Numbered from the stretch's first letter, positions 1 to 7,264 are shown. The stretch: DNA of 35,713 nucleotides from JAAYJM01 sp964498585 (GCA_964498585.1 CAZCHH010000037.1:1-35713), one strand, 5' to 3'. Notes: generated by a model not told the origin, from the letters alone. Numbers and translations: made by a program.

Positions 1-97
1 TCGGTTATCGGTTATCGGTTATCGGTTATCGGTTTATGGTCATCAGTATTTTTACTAACAACAAATAACCTAATAACTGACTACCGACCACCGACTA
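1..97. repeat. Two facing arrays of 7-bp units
   Basis: Positions 1-35 are tandem TCGGTTA units (four perfect, then a degenerate one). Positions 77-97 read CTGACTA, CCGACCA, CCGACTA, which is the same heptamer family (ACCGAYN) on the opposite strand. The two arrays therefore face each other around a spacer of about 40 bp. The last unit contains the TAG stop codon of the neighbouring leftward gene. The left array runs off the window edge, so its true length is unknown. Confidence 0.8.
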
Positions 98-1285
98 CAC
101 CTCAATCCAAATTGGACTGCTTGGCTGAGCATACTGCGTCAAATTTTTTGTATTGACGCGGAAATAATTGCGCTTTCCACTTTCCACATTAATAAGGAAA
201 TTTGCTTCAGCGGTTTTGCCCTGAAGCGTATAGTCGGCTGCGGGCTGTCCGTTTTCCACTACTGAACGGTAAACCGAATATTCCGTTGCTGTTGGAACGG
301 CATCCCATGTTAAATTGTATTGCCCCGGATTTAATTCGTTGTCGTTGATTACTAAATTGCTTGCAGCCGGAAGAACTGCAAAATACCACTGCTCAAGGTC
401 TTCGGTCGCGGGACCGAAGCCATTCATGTTTCTAGCCCTTACGCGATAAAATCCCTGCCCGTCCGGGGGATTATACTGGTAGCTCGTTTCGCTACCAGCG
501 TAGATTTCCACGTAGCTATCGCCTTCTTCCTTTTCCAACTGGTAACTGGTTGCGTGATTTACCACATCCCAGTAGAAAGTAAGATTCGTAAAATTAAAGA
601 AAAAATTAGCTGGTGGCAGCAAAGCTCCTCCAGTAACGGGATAAATTATATAGTCATTGTAGCGGGCTGGGTCGGTTCTTTCGTATAAAATCTTTCCAAA
701 ATTGCAGTAAGTTGAAACCAAAGAATGAAGCTGATTGCCCATTTCAGTTCTTTCTTTGGTTTTAATATCCCTTTGCATAATTGCGTCCTTTTGAGCTGCC
801 ATTGCGGTTTCAAAGGAATCGCACAAATCACTGAAATCGTCTAAAACAACCTGCGTTAAACCGAAATCAGCGAGGTCGTCAAGATAGCTTGTCATTGCAA
901 GATGCACACCTCTTGCAGCAGAAAGCAAGGTCCTGTCGGTAAAATTTGCCATACCTGCAATTCCAAGACGTTTATACTGACCTGAGGCAATGCCCCATTT
1001 TGCCACAACCCTTGCTGCAAGCTGACGAATCCCCTCTTTTACTTCTTCGTTTTTTGCATTTTTTTCGTCAGTTGCAATCATTATAGTTCCGACCAAATAA
1101 TCATCACTGGGAAAAACTTCGTAATCATCCCCGAGTGCTTTAAATTCAATAATTTTTGCTGTGGTAACGCCAAAAGGAGCCAAATCCGTTATGTCTCTGG
1201 TTAAAGTATTTCCCAAAATTGATGCAAACATACATAAATCAGCTTTCGTCATATTGAAACTTCTTTTTATTTTATCTTCTGTCAT
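95..1285 (-). CDS. Fibronectin type III domain protein, function unknown
   Basis: A 396-aa protein with no signal peptide or membrane segment, so probably cytoplasmic. Roughly residues 1-205 are a helix-rich region I do not recognise. Two fibronectin type III-like domains follow at about 220-305 and 310-395, shown by the W-D-x-V/A core (FYWDVVNHATSYQL, LTWDAVPTATEYSVY) and the closing Y/F-R-V-x-A/T-x-N strands (FYRVRARNMNG, NYFRVNTKNL). The open frame extends five codons upstream to a TTG at 1300, but that TTG is part of TTGGAG, whose GGAG sits 9 nt before the ATG at 1285, so I chose the ATG. No operon partner is visible. FN3 domains suggest protein-protein binding; the role is unknown. Confidence 0.8.
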   Translation of the reverse strand: MTEDKIKRSFNMTKADLCMFASILGNTLTRDITDLAPFGVTTAKIIEFKALGDDYEVFPSDDYLVGTIMIATDEKNAKNEEVKEGIRQLAARVVAKWGIASGQYKRLGIAGMANFTDRTLLSAARGVHLAMTSYLDDLADFGLTQVVLDDFSDLCDSFETAMAAQKDAIMQRDIKTKERTEMGNQLHSLVSTYCNFGKILYERTDPARYNDYIIYPVTGGALLPPANFFFNFTNLTFYWDVVNHATSYQLEKEEGDSYVEIYAGSETSYQYNPPDGQGFYRVRARNMNGFGPATEDLEQWYFAVLPAASNLVINDNELNPGQYNLTWDAVPTATEYSVYRSVVENGQPAADYTLQGKTAEANFLINVESGKRNYFRVNTKNLTQYAQPSSPIWIEV

Positions 1286-1299
1286 TATTATAAACTCCA

Positions 1300-1560
1300 A
1301 AAATTATAAAAAAAACATTAATTATATATTAAAAATCAATTTTAAAAAAAAAATAATTAAAGGAATTTTATACAAAAAAAAAGATTATTATTTCAAATAC
1401 GAAAAAACTCTATCAGAATCATATTATATTAATTGCAAAATAACAAAATTATATTATAAAATAAAAAATAATTTGTATCTTTCTATAGAATTATAAATAA
1501 TTATAAAAATAAATATCTACAAAATTATAAATAATTATAAAAAATTTAAAAAATACATCA
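1300..1560. other. Very AT-rich non-coding stretch
   Basis: About 260 bp that are almost entirely A and T, between the FN3 gene start and the 21-bp tandem repeat. A 20-bp word (ATTATAAATAATTATAAAAA) occurs twice, near 1490 and 1524. Short open frames exist here, but they are low-complexity (poly-Lys/Ile/Tyr) and look fortuitous. The FN3 gene promoter must lie at the left end of this stretch, but I cannot point to it. Confidence 0.5.
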
Positions 1561-1570
1561 GCAAAATTTT

Positions 1571-1843
1571 TTGATAACATTTTCTTATTTTTTGATAACG
1601 CTTTCTTATCTCTTGATAATGCTTTCTTATCTCTTGATAATGTTTTCTTATCTCTTGATGACGTTTTCTTATTTTTTGATAACGTTTACTTATCTTTTGA
1701 TAACGTTTACTTATCTTTTGATAACATTTTCTTATCTCTTGATAACGTTTTCTTATCTTTTGATAACGTTTTCTGTTCTCTTGATAGCATTTTCTTATCT
1801 TTTGATAACATTTTCTAATCTCTTGATAACGTTTTCTATTCTC
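1571..1843. repeat. 21-bp tandem repeat, 13 units
   Basis: Thirteen consecutive 21-bp units with the approximate consensus TTGATAACGTTTTCTTATCT plus one C or T, ending in a decayed fourteenth unit at 1844. Units differ by a few substitutions, often C/T or G/A changes at the CG of AACG. Because 21 is a multiple of 3, one frame on each strand stays open: minus strand, heptads such as RYQEIRK (1535-1849); plus strand, heptads such as LITFSYL. Neither has a recognisable domain or a clear ribosome binding site, so I annotate DNA repeat rather than protein. There are no unique spacers, so it is not a CRISPR array. Confidence 0.85.
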
Positions 1844-2640
1844 TTGCAAACACTTTGAGTTGTTTTGATGAGAATTTATCTTATTTTTTCTTAATAAATT
1901 GCATTTGGTAATGAAAATATTTTCATTTATCCCGCAGGGATTATATTATTGTAGAAAAATCAAACAGCGAAACCGATTTTTTCGCCAGGGATTTGATTAT
2001 TTGTTTGTCTTTGAACTGTGATTTTTGTGATTTGTATGATGAAGATGATTAAGAAAGAAATATGGAATATTTTCTTTATACTTAGCCACTATCTTTAGAT
2101 AGTGGAGAAAAAATATTAAACCTTTTCCACGAGCTTAAACTCGTGGCTATTCATTTTTTCCAAATCCGTTAGGATTGTTATCGTAATAGCAAAGGTAAAC
2201 AATGAATGAATGAACAGCGTAGCTGCGATATCATCTCTACGAGATTTTTTTCGTTTGTGCATTTTGTTTCTATTACGATATCGCAACTACGTTGCTATTT
2301 TTCTTTAATGTCCGACACTTTCTTAAGTGTCGGACATTTGAAATCAATATTTTTCTTCCAGATGTTTCTTCAAGATGTGTCACACTTAAGAAAGTGTGGC
2401 ACATCTTAAATTCTTTTCTTTTATCCCACAAGGGATTTGATTATTTGTTTGTCTTTGAACTGTGATTTTTGTGATTTATTTGATGAAGATGATTAATTCC
2501 TTTGTCTTGAACCTTGATTAACAAGATTTATTGATTTCCTGATTATTCTTTTCTTGATTAATAAAGAAATCCTGTAATCCTATAATCAAGGTACTGAATT
2601 CTTCTATTCAGTTATACTATTAGCTTGCTGTTTGTAAAAC
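1844..2640. repeat. Gene-free region with hairpins and a 66-bp direct repeat
   Basis: About 800 bp without a credible gene. A 66-bp sequence at 1987-2052 recurs at 2431-2496 with two mismatches, starting AGGGATTTGATTATTTG. Between the copies lie separate hairpins: AATCC-gtta-GGATT (2163-2176), CCACTATCT-tt-AGATAGTGG (2086-2105), CCACGAG-cttaaa-CTCGTGG (2127-2146), a 13-bp stem starting ATGTCCGACACTT (2308-2337) and a stem starting AGATGTGTCACACTT with one G:T pair (2373-2406). The segments near 2215-2232 and 2276-2297 are diverged inverted copies of a word like GCAACGTAGTTGCGATATC. Nothing indicates protein coding. Confidence 0.7.
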
Positions 2641-2658
2641 TTATTTTTTTAATAATTC

Positions 2659-2844
2659 CTAACTGCTTTTATTTGGTTCAAAAAGAATATTATCATTTTT
2701 TCGTTTGTTTAGTTCAATCCACAATTTATTTTTAAATTTAATTCCATCAATAAATTTATAGAATCCTTCAATAGTTTCACCGGACTCTTTCCACATTCTT
2801 TCTCTTGCATCTCTTTGAAATTTTACACAATCAAATTTTTTCAT
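2659..2844 (-). CDS. Small antitoxin-like partner of a PIN-domain gene
   Basis: A 61-aa charged protein beginning MKKFDCVKFQRDARERMWKE. The opening FD-x-V-K...R pattern is what I recall from short proteins encoded just downstream of PIN-domain (VapC-like) toxin genes, where they are presumed antitoxins; this family assignment is from memory. The gene overlaps the end of the upstream PIN reading frame by 14 nt. Its strong AAGGAGG ribosome binding site, 9 nt before the ATG, lies inside the PIN gene's last codons, so the two were probably translationally coupled. The upstream toxin frame is broken (see 2831-3297), so this gene may now be an orphan. Confidence 0.6.
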   Translation of the reverse strand: MKKFDCVKFQRDARERMWKESGETIEGFYKFIDGIKFKNKLWIELNKRKNDNILFEPNKSS

Positions 2845-3297
2845 TTGAAATCACCTCCTTCGGATTTCTTATTTCAAGTAAGTTATATCCATACATAATA
2901 TTTACAGCATTATATTTTCTTATTCTGTCCAAATTTACGATATGCTTAAAATTCCAACTAACTAACACATCAATTTTATTGACAACAGCCAAAGCAATGT
3001 GGATTGCATCATTTATGAATTTTTTTGATATTATATTTAATTCAATATATTTTGAAGATAAAAATTCAGTTTCTTTATCCTTTGAGATAAAGAGCAAATT
3101 CTCTTCAGGAATTTCATTGATTTTGTCTTTTATATAGTTTGGTGCACCACTAATTCTTCAATAGTTGTTTCAGATAAAACTGCAATTTTTTCCCCTTTAA
3201 TAAACTCATCGAAAAGTTTATTTGACCATTCAGAAAATTCGTCATCAAAACAACCACCAATTACTGACGTATCAATATATATTTTGAGTCTATGCAT
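2831..3297 (-). pseudogene. Frameshifted PIN-domain (VapC-like) toxin
   Basis: PIN-domain proteins are usually Mg-dependent ribonucleases forming the toxin of VapBC-type systems. From the ATG at 3297 the first frame gives 55 codons containing IYIDTSVIGG, the N-terminal PIN strand with its acidic residue, and stops at 3130. Shifting frame by one base near 3146-3152 continues the protein as GAPNYIKDKINEIPEEN, then FINDAIHIALAVV (the downstream acidic motif), then SWNFKHI, to the stop at 2831. Both pieces belong to one family and abut, so a single-base deletion has split one gene of about 154 codons. Sequencing error is possible, but the two neighbouring PIN genes are also damaged. Confidence 0.8.
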
Positions 3298-3450
3298 AAA
3301 TTTTTAATAATTTAATTAATTTGCCTTTAATTAAGCAATTCACTTAAATATTTTACAAATATATTAAAATTATTTATTTTTAGATAGTTTTTTGAATTAT
3401 TATTAATTTTGCGGTTGGAACAATTAATATGCTTAAAATAGAAAGGTAGA

Positions 3451-3948
3451 ATGAAAGAAATTACAATTTATACAGATGGTTCAAGCTTGGGCAATCCCGG
3501 GCCAGGTGGCTATGCTGCTATTTTGATTTATGGCGACTACAGAAAGGAAATATCCGGCGGTTTCCGCTTAACTACAAATAACAGAATGGAACTGATGGCT
3601 CCGATTGAAGCATTGAGTTTGATAAAAAAAACTGGTAATTATAAAATTACAATAAAAACAGATTCGCGATTACTTGTCGATACTATTGACAAGGGCTGGC
3701 TTAAACGCTGGCAGCAAAACAACTGGATGAGAAACAAAACTGAAAGAGCGATGAACATTGATTTATTAGAACGCTTATCAAACCAATTAAAAATACATAA
3801 TGTAAAATTTGTTTGGGTGAAAGCCCACGTCGGTCTCGAACTCAACGAACGCTGCGATGTCCTTTGCAAGCAAGCTGCATCTGGAACCGATTTGCCAATA
3901 GACGAAGGATATGAGAAGTTTAATACTAACAATAGTTATAAATATTAA
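3451..3948 (+). CDS. rnhA: Ribonuclease HI
   Basis: A 165-aa enzyme that cuts the RNA strand of RNA:DNA hybrids, removing Okazaki primers and R-loops. The four acidic catalytic residues of type 1 RNase H are all visible: D9 in YTDGS, E47 in NRMELMA, D71 in KTDSR and D136 in ERCDVL, with the loop histidine H126 in AHVG. The N-terminal GNPGPGGYAA signature is also intact. Length is close to the bacterial norm of about 155, with a short polar tail. An AAAGG site lies 5 nt upstream of the ATG. It stands alone between toxin-antitoxin remnants, with no operon partner. Confidence 0.95.
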   Translation: MKEITIYTDGSSLGNPGPGGYAAILIYGDYRKEISGGFRLTTNNRMELMAPIEALSLIKKTGNYKITIKTDSRLLVDTIDKGWLKRWQQNNWMRNKTERAMNIDLLERLSNQLKIHNVKFVWVKAHVGLELNERCDVLCKQAASGTDLPIDEGYEKFNTNNSYKY

Positions 3949-4030
3949 CAGATTAACATACTGTTAAAATAATTCAATTTATTATCGTCAATAAAATTAG
4001 TTAATTTATAACTATATCATTTTAAAAGAA

Positions 4031-4147
4031 ATGAAATATAAGATTTATATTGAAACATCAATAATAAGCTATTTCTTTAATAATTTTAAAATGACAAAAG
4101 TATGCACACCGTTTGAATTAATTGGAGGAAATTATGAAATGGAATGA
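4031..4147 (+). pseudogene. Internally deleted PIN-domain toxin remnant
   Basis: A 38-codon frame that starts like a PIN toxin (MKYKIYIETSIISYF, the first strand with its acidic residue and the following helix) and then jumps to what looks like the extreme C-terminus of the same family (VCTPFELIGGNYE). Intact relatives are about 150 residues, so roughly 100 central codons, including the other catalytic acids, are missing. It overlaps the next small gene (4134-4301) by 14 nt in another frame, the normal arrangement for such pairs, and carries that gene's GGAGG ribosome binding site. The reading as a deletion derivative is inference from memory of the family. Confidence 0.65.
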
Positions 4148-4301
4148 CCCTATTGTAAAAAAAACAAGGAAATTGCGTGATTTATATGCTCGAAAATTTA
4201 ATTATAATCTAAAATTAATATTCGAAGATTTAAAAGAAAAAGAAAGGGGAAGAAATTTGGAATATAAAAAAGGAATAGAGCATTTAGAAGCAATTAATTG
4301 A
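4134..4301 (+). CDS. Small antitoxin-like protein of a PIN locus
   Basis: A 55-aa protein beginning MKWNDPIVKKTRKLRD followed by ARKFNYNLKLIFEDLKEKE. The W-x-DPIV...R...A-x-KFNY-x-L...I-F-x-DL pattern matches short proteins that I recall being encoded directly after PIN-domain toxins, presumably acting as antitoxins. The ATG has a GGAGG at good spacing inside the upstream remnant. The C-terminal third lacks the usual proline-rich end, so the protein may itself be slightly altered. Its toxin (4031-4147) retains only the two ends. Confidence 0.65.
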   Translation: MKWNDPIVKKTRKLRDLYARKFNYNLKLIFEDLKEKERGRNLEYKKGIEHLEAIN

Positions 4302-4410
4302 AAGATTAAATTTAAATCAAATTTTATAATAAAATAAATAAAGTTCCTTTTTTTTAATCTATACTAAGATTGAAAATAATTTACATTATTGAATTACATT
4401 CGGAGGTTTT

Positions 4411-4620
4411 ATGCTTTCTGTAAAAGGTATTTATCAAGATGGAACAATTACTCTGTTAGAGCCAATCCCTTTTTTAAATAAAAAGGAAGTTGTTGTTACA
4501 TTTATTGAAGAAACTAAAAAAGAAAATAAAGCTATTGCAAAATCATTAAAAGGGATACTTGCCGGTAAATTGAAATTTGATGAAGATGACTTTATTGAGG
4601 CAAAAAAGATATGGGATTAG
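4411..4620 (+). CDS. VapB-like antitoxin (DUF104/AF2212-like)
   Basis: A 69-aa protein starting MLSVKGIYQDGTITLLEPI, typical of the AF2212/DUF104-like antitoxin group: an N-terminal swapped-hairpin strand region (V-K-G-x-Y-x-D-G-x-I-x-L-L-E-P) followed by a charged toxin-binding tail (residues 36-69). GGAGG lies about 4-5 nt upstream of the ATG. It overlaps the next PIN gene (4611-4799) by 10 nt, as in normal vapBC pairs. The antitoxin looks complete, but the toxin has lost its middle. Confidence 0.75.
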   Translation: MLSVKGIYQDGTITLLEPIPFLNKKEVVVTFIEETKKENKAIAKSLKGILAGKLKFDEDDFIEAKKIWD

Positions 4621-4799
4621 TAATAGACACACATATTCTCATCTGGTATCTCGCAGAACCAAATAAATTATCTCAAAAAGCAATTAATGCAATAGATGAG
4701 AATTTAAAACAAACAGGTGGTATAATTATTCCAATAAATTCTCCGCTAGTAAGCAAAGATAGCATCCTGAGAAAATTTGATTTGGAAGTTATATGGTAA
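4611..4799 (+). pseudogene. VapC-type PIN toxin with internal deletion
   Basis: A 62-codon frame. Residues 1-41 are a normal PIN N-terminus (LVIDTHILIWYLAEP, with the first catalytic Asp, then the linker to GGIIIP). The frame then passes directly into PLVSKDSILRKF and DLEVIW, which are the last strands of the same family. Full-length members have about 125-135 residues, so about 65 central residues, including the conserved Glu and the second Asp, are missing. The reading frame was preserved across the deletion. The product should have no nuclease activity. Confidence 0.75.
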
Positions 4800-4882
4800 T
4801 AGAATAAATATAGCCAAAAAATCAAGGAGTACTACCATTTTTATTGAAATCATTCATTTTTCTAACAATAGATTAAAGCCAA

Positions 4883-6145
4883 ATGAAAAACTTAAAAGTA
4901 AAACTTACTGTTAAATTAATTGCTTTAGTAATCTTTTTTCTAAGTGCAAGTGAATTGTTCACTTATGGCACAGCTATACCTTCTTTAATCATACCACCTT
5001 CTGCTTTCAATCATTCAATCGGCGGAGCTGGAGTTGCAGTGCCAACTGATGATGCTTTCAATGTTTTTTCTAATCCAGCTTTGCTCGGTTTGAGCAGCCG
5101 GGAAACTAATTTCTCAGCTAACTTTTATCCGGAAAACATCAAAATAAAACCATTTAATGGAGACCCTTATTTTTATAATTTTGCAATAAGTGCTGGTATA
5201 AACCTTGATAAACAGATGGGAATTCCTTTTAGCTTGGGAATTGGATATTTAAGGCAGTATTCTGATTTAGGAAACATTGTCAGAATAAGTGAAGATGGAA
5301 GTTTTTTAGGAAGATATCTTTTAGAAGAATCCTTAAATTCATTTTATTTAGCTGCTTCAACAGATTTTTGGATAAAATTGGCTTTAGGTTTCGGTGTAAA
5401 GTTTATTAGCCCAGAGAGTAACCCAATTTTGATAGATGAAGGCATTACTGCGTTTGATTTTGGAATAATTGCTGTTGCACCTATCGTAAAAGATTATGTT
5501 TTGAGTGATGAATTATCAGGAAATTTTAATTTGTCAGCAGGTTACTCATTAAATAACCTTGGAAATGAAATCAAATACAATTTTGATCACGATTTCATAA
5601 TTTATCCAAATGAAAGAGATTACTACAGCCCTAAATCTCTTCCCCGCTCTGAGCGGCTTGGCATTGGATTAAATATTAATTTCGATTATGATTTTAAAGG
5701 AACAAAAATTAAAATTTTAAATGTTGATTTTACTTCTGAAGCAAATGCAGATTTAGTTAAAATTGATTCCTTAGGTTACGAATACAGGTCGATTTTAAGC
5801 GAAACAAATATTTGGAAAAATATAATTCAGGCAAAATCAACTGAAAATGTAATTAACAGATTAGGATTGCGAATTAATCTTTTTGAATTTGTATCTTATT
5901 CAGATGGTCGTAAATTTGAATATAATCCCTATTCTGATTTAAATTATACAACTTCCGGCTTTTCCTTTGAAACAACTGGTATTTTTAAAATTTTAAACGC
6001 ATTAACAGAAAATTCTACTTTTGGGTATATAGCAAATCATTTTAATCTAAGGTTTAGCTATGCAGATATTAAAGGAGAAGCTGGAGTGCTTGGATTCAAT
6101 AATTATAAAAATATTGAACTGATAGTAAAAGGGTTTAGTTTTTAA
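4883..6145 (+). CDS. PorV/PorQ-like outer-membrane beta-barrel protein
   Basis: A 420-aa exported protein. Residues 1-28 form a basic N-terminus plus hydrophobic signal segment (LIALVIFFLSASELF). The mature start carries the hallmark of the PorV/PorQ (UPF0164) family: a GGAGVAVPTDDAFNVFSNPALLG stretch at about residues 47-69, read here as two adjoining pieces. The rest alternates aromatic/glycine strands (FAISAGINL, SLGIGYLRQY, LRFSYADIKG) as in a FadL-like barrel. PorV relatives shuttle type IX secretion cargo at the outer membrane; which branch this belongs to cannot be told. No operon partner and no clear ribosome binding site at the ATG. Confidence 0.75.
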   Translation: MKNLKVKLTVKLIALVIFFLSASELFTYGTAIPSLIIPPSAFNHSIGGAGVAVPTDDAFNVFSNPALLGLSSRETNFSANFYPENIKIKPFNGDPYFYNFAISAGINLDKQMGIPFSLGIGYLRQYSDLGNIVRISEDGSFLGRYLLEESLNSFYLAASTDFWIKLALGFGVKFISPESNPILIDEGITAFDFGIIAVAPIVKDYVLSDELSGNFNLSAGYSLNNLGNEIKYNFDHDFIIYPNERDYYSPKSLPRSERLGIGLNINFDYDFKGTKIKILNVDFTSEANADLVKIDSLGYEYRSILSETNIWKNIIQAKSTENVINRLGLRINLFEFVSYSDGRKFEYNPYSDLNYTTSGFSFETTGIFKILNALTENSTFGYIANHFNLRFSYADIKGEAGVLGFNNYKNIELIVKGFSF

Positions 6146-6192
6146 GAGATTAGATAGTTTAGAAGGTTACCAATGACATCTTTACGTTTGTC

Positions 6193-6274
6193 TGTCATTC
6201 TGAACGAAGTAAAGAATCTCAAACTCTTTTGAAACAATGACTTGTGAGATTCTTCGCTGCGCTTCAGAATGACA
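6193..6274. repeat. Inverted pair of the GTCATTCTGAA repeat family
   Basis: The left arm (6193-6221) begins TGTCATTCTGAACGAAGTAA and ends in AGAATCTCA. The right arm (6245-6274) is its imperfect reverse complement, TGAGATTCTTCGCTGCGCTT ending AGAATGACA. It sits between two converging genes and could act as a bidirectional terminator, but there is no clean T-tract. The same core recurs in at least seven other intergenic places here. Confidence 0.85.
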
Positions 6275-6405
6275 GGGTAAATTAATGTCATTTCCATTTA
6301 AAATAAAAGTCTTCTTTTATAAGGGGATTCGGAATGACAAGAAATGTTTATTAGGTTTTTAATAAATTATTACACTAGTTCAACTTAGGAAGGAATGTAA
6401 AATTT

Positions 6406-6810
6406 CTAATCTTTCTTTTGGCAAACTTCCATTAAAACACTGTTTGTCGATTTGGGATGCAGGAATGCGATTTGCATATCGTGAGCGCCCTTTCTGGCAG
6501 TTTTGTCTATTAGCTGAATACCTTCATTGCTTAAGCGAGCGAGTTCTTCATTTGTATCGTCAGATTCGAATGCGATATGATGAATTCCTTCACCTTTTTT
6601 TTCAATAAATTTTGCTATTGGTGAATCGTCTGCTGTTGGACAGGTAAGTTCGATTAAAACGTCACCAACTTTGAAAGAGCCAACGTTAAGTTTTTGGTCT
6701 TCTACAAATTCTCTGTGAACATCTTCAAAATTAAATATTTTTTTGAATAATTCAATGCTGCTATCTAAATCTTTTACAGCGATTCCAATATGATTAATTG
6801 ATTTTATCAT
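6406..6810 (-). CDS. mce: Methylmalonyl-CoA epimerase
   Basis: A 134-aa vicinal-oxygen-chelate fold enzyme that interconverts the (R) and (S) forms of methylmalonyl-CoA, linking propionyl-CoA and succinyl-CoA. The two beta-alpha-beta-beta-beta repeats are visible: INHIGIAVKDLDSSIELFKK at the start (metal ligand H7) and GIHHIAFESDD at 75-85 (H78). E54 in LIELTCP and E128 in LMEVCQ fill the remaining metal positions. GKGEGIHH and the KGAHDMQIAFLHPKS segment are typical. AAGGA lies 8 nt upstream of the ATG. It is monocistronic here; the mutase is not in the window. Confidence 0.9.
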   Translation of the reverse strand: MIKSINHIGIAVKDLDSSIELFKKIFNFEDVHREFVEDQKLNVGSFKVGDVLIELTCPTADDSPIAKFIEKKGEGIHHIAFESDDTNEELARLSNEGIQLIDKTARKGAHDMQIAFLHPKSTNSVLMEVCQKKD

Positions 6811-6973
6811 TATTTATTCCTTAAATATGTTTTTTATATAAAAATTGCCTGTTAAGCAAATTTAGTTTGTCTTGTATTTAATACCAAACCGCTAACTAAT
6901 AGTGCAATATCATAATGTCATTTCGAACCCCAAAATGAAGCAAATGCTTTATTATAATGGAGATGACATAACT

Positions 6974-7264
6974 TTACACTGTCATTCTTCGCTGCGCTTC
7001 AGAATGACAGATTATATTACAAATATTGTTAGCTGTTTGGTATAAAATATAATTAGCTTTAATATTTTCAATTTTAGATTCTGGAACGGTTACAACATTT
7101 AAAGTATTACCAATTCCATCAAATATTTCCAATGTGTAACCGGGTTCGTTTATTTTTTCATTTTGGTAGTGTATATCAATAATAGTAGCAATATCACCTT
7201 TTTTTATATGATATTCATTAATATCTTGATTAAAAACTACTTCAGAATATAATTTATATTTCAT
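6974..7264 (-). CDS. DUF4926-like protein with a repeat-derived C-terminus
   Basis: A 96-aa protein. Residues 1-69 look like the DUF4926 family (MKYKLYSEVVFNQDINEYHI, then KKGDIATIIDIHY and a GYTLEIFDGIGNT strand), small domains often found beside mobile or defence-type genes; function unknown. The last residues, CHSEAQRRMTV, are translated from a copy of the dispersed GTCATTCTGAAGCG repeat at 6981-7010, which also provides the stop context, so the original end was probably replaced. An upstream ATG at 7288, eight codons earlier, overlaps the HNH gene's last codons; I prefer 7264 because the family usually starts at MKYK. Last gene of the restriction-modification operon. Confidence 0.7.
   Translation of the reverse strand: MKYKLYSEVVFNQDINEYHIKKGDIATIIDIHYQNEKINEPGYTLEIFDGIGNTLNVVTVPESKIENIKANYILYQTANNICNIICHSEAQRRMTV
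6981..7010. repeat. Dispersed repeat inside a coding 3' end
   Basis: GTCATTCTTCGCTGCGCTTC followed by AGAATGACAG: a compact palindromic copy of the dispersed intergenic family, with GTCATTC and GAATGAC as ends. It overlaps the final codons of the DUF4926 gene. Just to its right in the converging gap, 6941-6968 holds AAATGCTTTATTATAATGGA plus GATGACAT, a word found again at about 26905-26931. Confidence 0.85.

Noticed and set aside
1161..1496. A 111-aa plus-strand ORF
   Set aside because: It begins inside the FN3 gene on the other strand and continues into a nearly pure A/T stretch with Lys/Ile/Tyr-only composition.
1571..1843. A CRISPR array
   Set aside because: The 21-bp units are contiguous, with no unique spacers and no cas genes nearby.
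1535..1849. A 104-aa heptad-repeat coding gene (RYQEIRK) on the minus strand
   Set aside because: The frame is open only because the repeat is a multiple of 3; the opposite strand is equally open. There is no ribosome binding site or known domain, and both ends are low-complexity.
2206..2409. A 67-aa plus-strand ORF
   Set aside because: It runs through three separate hairpins; the codons are dictated by the palindromes.
6917..6945. A T-arm-like sequence (TTCGAACCCC) suggesting a tRNA
   Set aside because: No acceptor stem, anticodon arm or CCA fits around it; the sequence is a diverged GTCATTTCGAA repeat.
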